In this document: piece by piece, positions 1-5,044 of the stretch
Position numbering within the stretch: the stretch's first letter is position 1
How the letters are laid out: each line of letters begins with the position of its first letter
Origin: Dehalococcoidales bacterium
GTDB lineage: Bacteria; Chloroflexota; Dehalococcoidia; Dehalococcoidales; UBA5627
Assembly (NCBI GenBank): GCA_028706995.1
Contig: JAQTVR010000096.1
Span: 1-5,044 of the forward strand
Direction: 5' to 3'
DNA length: 5,044 bases
Notes under the pieces: model-generated
What the model was told of the DNA's origin: nothing
Seen by the model: only the letters and a program-made list of their open reading frames with translations
Databases searched by the model: none
Made by a program: the position numbers and the translations under genes

Positions 1-1488
1 ATTAATCGGGTTATCGACATCAGGAACCGGGCATCCGATTAAAGATTCTTCATAGGGTCCCTTGGCATCGTTTTCATCACGGGGTGAAGCATTCCAGGTG
101 CTGGGTACCACGATTTGATAATTCTTTGTACGGCCGTTCTCTATCTCTACCCAGTGTCCAAGAGCCCCTCTGGGTGCATCCCAGACACCGAAACCGCTGG
201 CTGACTTGGGAATAGCTTTTTCTTTCATACCGACCACAGTACCTGATACGGCTAATTCTGTCAGCCTTTCAATCCAATCAAAACCAGCTTCACCAACAGT
301 CTGTGATTCGATGGCACGGCAATAATGGCGTGCGACTGCGCCCGGCTTTACACCGGCTTCTACTAACGCCATAAGTCCCGGATATTGATTGACCAAACCC
401 CTGGAAAGAGGTCCGACTTCCATCGGTTGACCTTTGTAGCGCGGAGCTTTTACGAAAGAATAGGCGTCATCTTTTCTCGGATTGAGATTGGTTTCGCCTT
501 CGCTTGGATGCAGGCTATCGACACCATCGGGATAATCATACCATGAATGTTTTACCGATTCGGTAATTTTGCTGTAATCCACATTTTCAGCTGTATTTAA
601 TGCGCCGCCTATGATAGCTCCGCCTTTAAACAGATGGTTTCTGCCGCCGAAAGGACGGTCATTATTACTTGCGGAGTCGTTTTGCGGGAACATCGGGTAA
701 CACAGATAATTCTGGAGTCCGCCGCCAAGACCTGCTGTAGCCAGAGGGAGAAGCGGACCGGTGCCTACAAAAGTAACATCGGGAATATAAACGTTATTTA
801 CGAAATCAACCTGCTCATCCCACAGTGTTTTGAACTCCCTGAGTTGCTCGACTGTAGGAGTGGCTAAACAGCCGCCTACCATAATTGTATTCGGATGCGT
901 CTGTATACCGGTGATTATAGCCAGCATCCTCATAGATTTAGCTTTCATTTCGATAGCTTTAATGTAGTGAGATACCAGCGTAGTAACAATTTCCGGGTCA
1001 TTTACGCAATATTCATCGGGTTCATAGCGGGGTGTAAAAGGCGATGTATCGTTTTTACTCGCCAAGTAAGAAATCTTGTCTTTTATTGCCAGTAATCCGG
1101 GATCATTTCCCGAATAGCTGGCTACTGCCATTATATCTAAATAATCTAGTGCCGAGAGTACATAAAAATGTATGTAATGGTCACCCATGTACTGGCCGGA
1201 GCAGTTAAGATTACGCATTATTCTGCCGGCTTCGGGGACATCGACATCGAAAGCATTGTCAAGCGCATGAGCCGAAGCTATGGAATGAACCCCCTGACAA
1301 ACACCGCAGATACGGCTGCAAACATAAGGAGCATCCCTGGGATCTTTATCTTGGAGAAGAACTTCTATACCTCTTGCCATTGTCCCTGTAGACCAGGCAT
1401 TGGTAACCACTCCGTTTTCAACCTCGACTTCTATCTTGAGGTGACCTTCGATACGGGTAATCGGATCAATGATAATTCGCTCGCCCAT
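1..1488 (-). CDS. hupL: [NiFe] uptake hydrogenase large subunit, C-terminus cut by window edge
   Basis: This is the catalytic subunit that holds the Ni-Fe(CN)2CO site and splits H2; with HupS it forms a heterodimer on the outer face of the membrane. The 496 visible residues run without a break in one frame to the window edge. Visible family motifs are TRIEGH at 11-16 (Glu14 matches the conserved proton-transfer Glu), the N-terminal nickel-binding motif RICGVCQGVH at 59-68 (Cys61 and Cys64), EVGPLSRG from 357, APRGALGHW at 438-446, and YQIVVPSTWN from 457. The C-terminal DPCxxCxxH motif, which supplies the other two nickel ligands and the maturation cleavage site, is not reached; roughly 30-50 residues are probably missing. 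There is no signal peptide, as expected for a subunit exported in complex with Tat-dependent HupS. The ATG directly follows the hupS stop and has a strong Shine-Dalgarno. The family assignment is secure; the group 1 (1a-like) subgroup is inferred. Confidence 0.96.
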   Translation of the reverse strand, partial: MGERIIIDPITRIEGHLKIEVEVENGVVTNAWSTGTMARGIEVLLQDKDPRDAPYVCSRICGVCQGVHSIASAHALDNAFDVDVPEAGRIMRNLNCSGQYMGDHYIHFYVLSALDYLDIMAVASYSGNDPGLLAIKDKISYLASKNDTSPFTPRYEPDEYCVNDPEIVTTLVSHYIKAIEMKAKSMRMLAIITGIQTHPNTIMVGGCLATPTVEQLREFKTLWDEQVDFVNNVYIPDVTFVGTGPLLPLATAGLGGGLQNYLCYPMFPQNDSASNNDRPFGGRNHLFKGGAIIGGALNTAENVDYSKITESVKHSWYDYPDGVDSLHPSEGETNLNPRKDDAYSFVKAPRYKGQPMEVGPLSRGLVNQYPGLMALVEAGVKPGAVARHYCRAIESQTVGEAGFDWIERLTELAVSGTVVGMKEKAIPKSASGFGVWDAPRGALGHWVEIENGRTKNYQIVVPSTWNASPRDENDAKGPYEESLIGCPVPDVDNPIN

Positions 1489-2562
1489 TTAACTATCCTC
1501 CTCTCCTTTCACTTTAGAAATTATGGTATCCAGCCCGATGCCGGCGGCAGCAATAGCTGCTACAGTGGCCATAACCTTGTCTATATCTACCTTTCCGATA
1601 CCGGGTAGGGTGATGTCGAACTGTCTTTCATATAATGGGCTGAATCGCTCATAGAATTCGGGTTCACTGCAACCCACGCAGGGAGCATTAGCTGATATAC
1701 AATAATTAGTTCTGTCATTCCAGAGCCGTTTCCAGCAATCCTGTTTTGTCCATGTACCCTTACATCCCTTGAGATACAGGCAGTAACCGTTCTGGCTCGG
1801 GTCTCCCCAGTCGGTTACGAAATGACCGGCCTCGAATTGTCCGCGGCGCTCGCAATTATCGTGCTGGGATTCTCCGTAGAAAGCTAACGGTCGTTGGAAG
1901 TCATCCAACTCCGGTATAGTACCGAAGGTAAGGTAATGAACGATCACAGCTACCAGTCGTTCCGGGTGCAGCGGGCAGGTGGGAAGATTAATAACCGGTT
2001 TATCGCCAGTTACATCATCGTACTCGTGATGTAGTTTAGTGCCTCGATAAAGGTATCCGACTGCATCTGTTGGTCCGGCGGCAGGAATACCGCCAAAAGT
2101 AGCGCAGGCGCCTACCGGGATAATGGCAGCGGCATTGGCGGCGCATTCTCTAACGATATCCTTAAATTTTTTACCTGCTACGGTGCAATACATACCATCT
2201 TCAGCCAGGGGAATTGATCCTTCTATGACCAGGAGATAGCCTCCTTCAGCTATAGTTTTCCCCATAACTTCTTCAGTGTGATAACCTGAAGCAGCCATTG
2301 CAGTCTCATGATAGCGAAGTGAAATCGTATCCAGCAATATGGATGCCGCTGTCGGTTCCAGGCTGTTCAAGAAGGATTCCGTACAACCCGCACAATCCTG
2401 ACCTTCGAGCCAGATCACAGCAGGTTTCCCCGATGTGGATTCGATTGCTTCTACTACTCTGGACGACAAAGCCTGGCTGAGCCCGAGCAGTGCCAGTGAC
2501 GCGGTTGCAACCTGTAAAAATTCCCGTCTTGTCGCTTTGGGTCTTAAAGAGAGTGTATCCAT
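1489..2562 (-). CDS. hupS: [NiFe] uptake hydrogenase small subunit with Tat signal
   Basis: This is the electron-transfer subunit, which passes electrons from the HupL active site through three Fe-S clusters. The 357-residue protein begins with a twin-arginine signal (TRREFLQVA at 11-19, hydrophobic stretch to about residue 32), so it is exported folded together with HupL. Proximal cluster ligands are Cys57, Cys60, Cys153 (GACATFGG) and Cys196 (LPTCPLHPE). Distal ligands are His234, Cys237, Cys261 and Cys267. Medial ligands are Cys276, Cys295 and Cys298, and Cys288 sits where standard enzymes have Pro, predicting a [4Fe-4S] medial cluster. Residues 330-348 form a hydrophobic stretch that may be a C-terminal membrane anchor. 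The ATG start is supported by AAGGAG five nt upstream and by placement of the Tat motif. The stop TAA directly abuts the ATG of hupL. It is the first gene of the operon in this window; no ferredoxin-like or cytochrome b gene precedes it. Confidence 0.96.
   Translation of the reverse strand: MDTLSLRPKATRREFLQVATASLALLGLSQALSSRVVEAIESTSGKPAVIWLEGQDCAGCTESFLNSLEPTAASILLDTISLRYHETAMAASGYHTEEVMGKTIAEGGYLLVIEGSIPLAEDGMYCTVAGKKFKDIVRECAANAAAIIPVGACATFGGIPAAGPTDAVGYLYRGTKLHHEYDDVTGDKPVINLPTCPLHPERLVAVIVHYLTFGTIPELDDFQRPLAFYGESQHDNCERRGQFEAGHFVTDWGDPSQNGYCLYLKGCKGTWTKQDCWKRLWNDRTNYCISANAPCVGCSEPEFYERFSPLYERQFDITLPGIGKVDIDKVMATVAAIAAAGIGLDTIISKVKGEEDS
1497..1509 (-). promoter_or_regulatory. Ribosome binding site of hupL inside the end of hupS
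   Basis: Reading the minus strand, AAAGGAG (1509-1503) and GGAGG (1501-1497) lie just upstream of the hupL ATG at 1488, with 8 nt between GGAGG and the start. The purine-rich run also encodes the Lys-Gly-Glu-Glu-Asp tail of HupS. It fixes the hupL start and suggests efficient translational coupling of the two subunits. Confidence 0.85.
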
Positions 2563-2567
2563 TTATA

Positions 2568-2573
2568 CTCCTT
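2568..2573 (-). promoter_or_regulatory. Ribosome binding site of hupS
   Basis: On the minus strand AAGGAG lies five nt upstream of the ATG at 2562. It supports that start, which also places the twin-arginine motif close to the N-terminus as expected. Confidence 0.8.
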
Positions 2574-2677
2574 CAACCTGAATAATATTTTAACAAATTA
2601 AGATAATCTATGATTTTACTATTTTGTGGCTCTTAAACGAAGCTGCTTACCGCTTGTTTCCCATACACTCTCCCTTC

Positions 2678-2702
2678 CTAAATAGAAGATACCACTATTT
2701 AG
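2678..2702. repeat. Perfect 8-bp inverted repeat upstream of hupS
   Basis: CTAAATAG (2678-2685) and CTATTTAG (2695-2702) are exact reverse complements separated by 9 nt. The dyad is centred near 2690, about 130 nt upstream of the hupS start. It could be an operator for a dimeric regulator or an RNA hairpin in the hupS leader. It is not followed by a T-run on either strand, so it is not a terminator. AT-rich sequence yields such dyads by chance, so the function is unproven. Confidence 0.5.
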
Positions 2703-2704
2703 AA

Positions 2705-2727
2705 TAAAGATCTATAAGTAATCTTTA
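2705..2727. repeat. Second inverted repeat upstream of hupS, 7-bp arms
   Basis: TAAAGAT (2705-2711) and ATCTTTA (2721-2727) are exact reverse complements, again separated by 9 nt. The centre is 26 bp from that of the neighbouring dyad at 2678-2702. The shared arm length and spacer suggest a pair of related protein-binding sites, although the arm sequences differ, so this remains an inference. Confidence 0.4.
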
Positions 2728-2811
2728 AAAGTACACGACTTAAGATCGATTTTAGTAACAAGAACCCAGCCGTCTTATTTGCAAAATTTAAGTATTAGAG
2801 TATATAGGAAA

Positions 2812-2841
2812 AGTGTATTATAGTTGATAATCCTTTGTCAA
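2812..2841 (-). promoter_or_regulatory. Candidate hupSL promoter overlapping a TTGA/TCAA dyad
   Basis: On the minus strand a perfect TTGACA lies at 2841-2836 and a perfect TATAAT at 2822-2817, but they are only 13 bp apart, too close for one canonical promoter. TTGACA could pair with TACACT (2817-2812) at 18 bp, or TATAAT could act with a poor -35 box. On the plus strand, TTGATA (2824-2829) and TGTCAA (2836-2841) form an 18-bp dyad with one mismatch and a 6-nt spacer, which could be a regulator site. Transcription from here would give a hupS leader of about 250 nt. Confidence 0.35.
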
Positions 2842-2931
2842 TATATAATTACAATAATGTAGGCTTTTTTATACATATTTATATTCATAAAAGCAAGAAA
2901 TTTTAAGTGTTTGGGGGAAAGAACCAATGGC

Positions 2932-2955
2932 AGGGGCGGTTTTATACTGCTCCCT
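2932..2955. repeat. GC-rich hairpin in AT-rich spacer
   Basis: The arm at 2932-2940 pairs with 2946-2955 through nine base pairs, including one G-U and one single-nucleotide bulge, closing a 5-nt loop. It lies about 25 nt past the stop codon of the Trm112-type gene. On the minus strand it is not followed by a U-run, so it does not meet the rule for an intrinsic terminator, although it might stabilise or process the 3' end of that mRNA. Confidence 0.35.
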
Positions 2956-2979
2956 AATAAATATAAGCTGAAGTCAAAT

Positions 2980-3156
2980 TTATTGTTCCGGTGGTAATAG
3001 ATTGGGTATCGTATCTGTTATGGGGTAGGTAATATCACATTTCCGGCATAACAGTACGCCGTTTACAATTTCCTCTTTGTCTTTTTCATTTACTTCAAGC
3101 TTGAGCTGGTTTTTACAAAGCGGGCATACAAGTATATCGATAAGCTCCTGTTTCAT
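2980..3156 (-). CDS. Trm112/YcaR-family small zinc-ribbon protein
   Basis: A 58-residue protein starting MKQELIDILVCPLC and ending in PNLLPPEQ. It has the hallmark layout of the Trm112/YcaR (UPF0434) family: a helical start, Cys11-Pro-Leu-Cys14, then Cys37-Arg-Lys-Cys40, and the closing segment ITYPITDTIPNLLP. The four cysteines are the expected zinc ligands. In eukaryotes and archaea Trm112 proteins activate and stabilise partner methyltransferases; the role of the short bacterial members is poorly defined. No methyltransferase gene is adjacent. The length is normal for bacterial members. The ATG is the only usable start: no other in-frame start codon occurs in the 30-odd nt upstream. There is no Shine-Dalgarno sequence; instead a near-consensus promoter ends six nt before the ATG, predicting a leaderless message. 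It is transcribed separately from its neighbours, to judge from that promoter and the gaps on both sides. Confidence 0.88.
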   Translation of the reverse strand: MKQELIDILVCPLCKNQLKLEVNEKDKEEIVNGVLLCRKCDITYPITDTIPNLLPPEQ

Positions 3157-3162
3157 ATGTGC

Positions 3163-3191
3163 ATTATATATATAAAATATATGCCTGGCAA
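3163..3191 (-). promoter_or_regulatory. Near-consensus sigma-70 promoter of the Trm112-type gene
   Basis: Reading the minus strand, the -35 box TTGCCA (3191-3186, five of six consensus bases) is followed after exactly 17 bp by a perfect -10 box TATAAT (3168-3163). Only six nt (GCACAT) separate the -10 box from the ATG at 3156. A start site 6-8 nt after the -10 box would fall on or next to the A of that ATG, giving an mRNA with no 5' untranslated region. The missing Shine-Dalgarno agrees with this. Confidence 0.75.
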
Positions 3192-3281
3192 GAAGTAAAA
3201 TGGAAATATAAAATAATTGTTGTGATAAATGTTAATTAGATTGTTCAGGTGGTTTGAAAATCATAATAATAACAGGGAATT

Positions 3282-4376
3282 TTACCGATTGACTGACAGC
3301 CGGTTAAAAACCTCGATATGTTTTTCTACCACTTTTTTAATATTGTGGTTTTCCTCTGCATATTGGCGGCAGTTTATGCCATAATACTTTCGTAGTCCGT
3401 CATTTTCGAGCAATTTTTTTATATCCGAAACCATTTGTTCGAAATTCATTGAATGAAAACCCAGCCCATTTTTCTTGATGACATCATCGGGGTCGATATT
3501 AAGGCTAACTACCGGTGTGTAGTTCATCCATGACTGTATAAACACATTGGGGAAACCCTCTGATGTGGAAGTGCTGACGAATAGAGATGCCCTGCTGAAA
3601 TAGTCATTTATTCTATCATAGGGTACATAACCAATGAATTGGAGGTTGGAAATTATTTTAGCCTTTTCTTCGATGGTTTTATAGTATTCTCTATCCAGGC
3701 TGCCGCCTATCATCTGAAATGTTGCCTGCGGTACAACCTTCGCCAGTTCCAGGAAAAGCTCCGGCTGTTTCCGTGGATAAATAGTGCCCACCCATAGTAC
3801 AAGGGGAGGTTGCGTCTTTATAGGGATGTCTGTTGATGGCAGCGTGATATGAATTCTAGTTATATCGCTGTCTCTCCCGAAATATTTTTTTAACATATTC
3901 TGTTGTGACCGGCTGAGTACCAGAATCGTATGTGCCATTTTTATTTCCAGATAAGTCTTTAAATTGAATCTAAAGCCGCTGGTCTTCCTGAGTACCGGAT
4001 CGACGTAGGCATCGTGCCCGATGGACATAATGAATTTTTTACCGGTAAGGCGGCAAAGCAACGGGGTGATAGGTCCGGCGCCTCCCTGTTGAAAGTAAAT
4101 ATCGGCGTCAGCCTGTTTCATCGCCTGTGCGATTGCCCGCGCTTTTTGAAAGATGTTCAGGTTGTTTTTAACAGGGTATATCTTGATTACCTCGATGCCA
4201 TCTATGCACTCGGTTTTATCGCCGCCTTCATCGTAATTTATATAAGATATCTGAAAACCATGTTTTAATAACTCCCGGGCTAACAGGATCTGGTAGACAT
4301 CCGGCCCGACTACATGACTTGCATTATTGCCATTCAATAGTTGGTATCCTGTGAGTCCCATAAAACAGATTTTCAT
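3282..4376 (-). CDS. GT4-type glycosyltransferase (GT-B fold)
   Basis: A 364-residue cytosolic or membrane-surface enzyme expected to move a sugar from a nucleotide donor to a growing surface glycan. The N-terminal Rossmann-like domain starts MKICFMGLTG and includes a partly glycine-rich acceptor-side segment (HVVGPDVYQ at 21-29). The C-terminal donor-binding domain has LWVGTIYPRKQPELFLELA at 194-212 (Lys203 in the usual position), the SNLQFIGYVPYDRINDYFSRA segment near 243-263, and SEGFPNVFIQSW at 272-283. That last motif is the EX7E signature, with Gln281 replacing the second Glu. No membrane segment is seen. The length is typical of GT4 enzymes. The ATG overlaps the stop of the upstream nonulosonate synthase gene by 4 nt, indicating one operon. 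Donor and acceptor cannot be read from the sequence; the neighbour suggests work on a surface polymer or glycoprotein containing a nonulosonic acid. A terminator after the gene was not found. Confidence 0.88.
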   Translation of the reverse strand: MKICFMGLTGYQLLNGNNASHVVGPDVYQILLARELLKHGFQISYINYDEGGDKTECIDGIEVIKIYPVKNNLNIFQKARAIAQAMKQADADIYFQQGGAGPITPLLCRLTGKKFIMSIGHDAYVDPVLRKTSGFRFNLKTYLEIKMAHTILVLSRSQQNMLKKYFGRDSDITRIHITLPSTDIPIKTQPPLVLWVGTIYPRKQPELFLELAKVVPQATFQMIGGSLDREYYKTIEEKAKIISNLQFIGYVPYDRINDYFSRASLFVSTSTSEGFPNVFIQSWMNYTPVVSLNIDPDDVIKKNGLGFHSMNFEQMVSDIKKLLENDGLRKYYGINCRQYAEENHNIKKVVEKHIEVFNRLSVNR

Positions 4377-5044
4377 TTTATCTTGTCTCCATTCGAAAGC
4401 ATATTCCAGTCGATTGGTATGCCGCGTTGTATATCACATGCAGCCTGTTTGCATAAAATATCCTTGAGATACCGCGGGTGCAGGCCGTAAGCCGGCCTTA
4501 TACAGCGGGTATTTTCTTTAGTAAACAGCTCGCCTTTTTTAATATCCTTAACACAGAACAGTGAGCGGCGGAATCTACGGTTTTCAGTTTCTCTTTCACT
4601 TATGGTTATATTTCTGTTAATTTCAGCAGTTGTTCTACGGGTAGTTCTAATTTTTTGAACCATCTCCTTGAACTCGACAGGTTCCAATGAAAAGGCGCTG
4701 TCGGGGCTGGGGTTGTCACGTGAAAGAGTAAGATGTTTTTCTATGATGCAGGCGCCTAAAGCCACGGCAGCTATCGAAGTGGTAATCCCTGTCGTATGGT
4801 CGGATAATCCGATTGGCAGGTTAAATCTCTCCTTTAGATAGGGTATGGTATTCAGGTCGATTTCTTCAGGGAGCGCAGGATAGGTGCTGCTGCATTTTAA
4901 CAGGGCAAGTCGTGTATTTCCTGTTTTTTGAGCTGTATCGATAGCTTCTTCAATTTCAGGTATTGTTGCCATGCCTGTGGAAAGAATTATGGGTTTGCCC
5001 TTACCGGCAGCATATTCGATGAGAGGGATATCCACCAGTTCGAA
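4373..5044 (-). CDS. pseI: NeuB-family nonulosonate synthase, probably pseudaminic acid synthase; N-terminus cut by window edge
   Basis: The enzyme condenses phosphoenolpyruvate with an N-acetylated hexose to make a nine-carbon sialic-acid-like sugar in the cytosol. The visible 223 residues begin FELVDIPLIEYAAGKGKPII, typical mid-barrel sequence, so the frame continues past the window and the GTG at 5035 is an internal Val codon; about 120 N-terminal residues are missing. In visible numbering: STGM at 22-25, ALLKCSSTYP at 47-56, GLSDHTTG at 79-86 and EKHLTLSRD at 102-110. His83 and His104 match the two metal-binding histidines of NeuB in motif and 21-residue spacing. A C-terminal SAF (antifreeze-like) domain spans about 159-215, with IRPAYGLHPRYL at 182-193 (Arg183 a likely substrate-contacting Arg). 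PDSAFSLEP at 114-122 is more like PseI than NeuB, hence the symbol, but legionaminic or neuraminic acid synthase is possible. It overlaps the glycosyltransferase start by 4 nt. Confidence 0.9.
   Translation of the reverse strand, partial: FELVDIPLIEYAAGKGKPIILSTGMATIPEIEEAIDTAQKTGNTRLALLKCSSTYPALPEEIDLNTIPYLKERFNLPIGLSDHTTGITTSIAAVALGACIIEKHLTLSRDNPSPDSAFSLEPVEFKEMVQKIRTTRRTTAEINRNITISERETENRRFRRSLFCVKDIKKGELFTKENTRCIRPAYGLHPRYLKDILCKQAACDIQRGIPIDWNMLSNGDKIK
4387..4390 (-). promoter_or_regulatory. Weak ribosome binding site of the glycosyltransferase gene
   Basis: GGAG on the minus strand lies 10 nt upstream of the ATG at 4376, within the end of the upstream gene. The spacing is slightly long; the ATGA overlap suggests that terminating ribosomes also help initiation. 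Confidence 0.5.

Larger units (their letters stand above)
2563..2979. other. AT-rich intergenic region, likely control region of hupSL
   Basis: These 417 nt separate the Trm112-type gene from hupS. I find no convincing gene on either strand. The region holds a candidate promoter near 2812-2841, dyad symmetries at 2678-2702, 2705-2727 and 2824-2841, a GC-rich hairpin at 2932-2955, and a five-codon open frame with a purine-rich leader at 2647-2664. It is unusually long for a gap between two same-strand genes in a compact genome, which suggests a regulated or long 5' leader for hupS. No intrinsic terminator (a hairpin followed by a U-run on the minus strand) was seen, so it is unclear where the Trm112 transcript ends. 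Confidence 0.6.

Noticed and set aside
634..1608. Open frames on the plus strand at 634-867, 895-1095 and 1168-1608
   Set aside because: They lie antisense to hupL (the last also to the end of hupS), whose reading frame is unbroken and full of family motifs. Their translations show no recognisable domain.
2298..2480. Plus-strand open frame antisense to the start of hupS
   Set aside because: It is a shadow of the hupS coding sequence, with no domain of its own.
2580..2635. Promoter directly upstream of hupS using TAAAAT- or TATTAT-like -10 boxes
   Set aside because: The sequence is AT-rich and gives several -10 look-alikes, but none has a credible -35 box at 16-18 bp.
2932..2955. Intrinsic terminator for the Trm112-type gene
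   Set aside because: The hairpin is real on paper, but no U-run follows it on the minus strand, so it does not qualify as a rho-independent terminator.
3157..3281. Intrinsic terminator after the glycosyltransferase gene
   Set aside because: No stable stem followed by a U-run was found on the minus strand; only a 4-bp ACCG/CGGT pairing occurs near the stop codon.
4014..4268. Plus-strand open frame antisense to the glycosyltransferase gene
   Set aside because: It is a shadow of the glycosyltransferase coding frame; its short hydrophobic end reflects the complementary codons.
5033..5035. GTG as the start codon of the nonulosonate synthase
   Set aside because: The frame stays open to the window edge and the codons before it give Phe-Glu-Leu, matching the conserved family sequence, so GTG is an internal Val and the gene continues outside the window.

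Overview
All genes found in this window lie on the minus strand, so gene order is read from high to low coordinates. The content points to an anaerobic, H2-using bacterium: a periplasm-facing group 1 type [NiFe] uptake hydrogenase beside genes for a surface sugar. The moderate GC content and the close resemblance of the hydrogenase subunits to those of organohalide- or sulfate-respiring anaerobes make a Chloroflexota (Dehalococcoidia-like) host plausible. That placement is inferred from remembered family features and was not tested by a search.

Region 1 (5044 to 3282) is the end of a surface-carbohydrate transcription unit. It holds the C-terminal two thirds of a NeuB/PseI-type nonulosonate synthase, cut by the window edge. 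This overlaps by 4 nt (ATGA) a complete GT4-type glycosyltransferase. Together they suggest synthesis of a sialic-acid-like sugar (pseudaminic acid is the best guess) and glycan assembly on a cell-surface polymer or protein.

Region 2 (3281 to 2563) is AT-rich. It carries one easily missed gene, a 58-residue Trm112/YcaR-type zinc-ribbon protein (3156 to 2980). Upstream of it is a near-consensus sigma-70 promoter (TTGCCA, 17 bp, TATAAT) placed so that transcription should begin at or next to the ATG, with no Shine-Dalgarno sequence; this predicts a leaderless mRNA. The remaining 417 nt, down to hupS, hold a weaker candidate promoter, three dyad symmetries and a GC-rich hairpin. They form the likely control region of the hydrogenase operon.

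Region 3 (2562 to 1) is hupS-hupL, the small and large hydrogenase subunits, with the stop of hupS directly abutting the start of hupL. HupS carries a twin-arginine signal and ligands for three Fe-S clusters, including a Cys where standard [NiFe] enzymes have the Pro that goes with a medial [3Fe-4S] cluster. HupL runs off the window before its C-terminal DPCxxC motif. No cytochrome b or ferredoxin gene lies upstream of hupS; electron-transfer partners and the maturation protease would have to lie downstream or elsewhere.

No tRNA, rRNA, CRISPR array, insertion sequence or phage gene was seen. I see no clearly novel multigene system. The most interesting points are the predicted leaderless Trm112 gene, the predicted all-[4Fe-4S] relay in HupS, its possible C-terminal membrane helix, and the unexplained dyads upstream of hupS.
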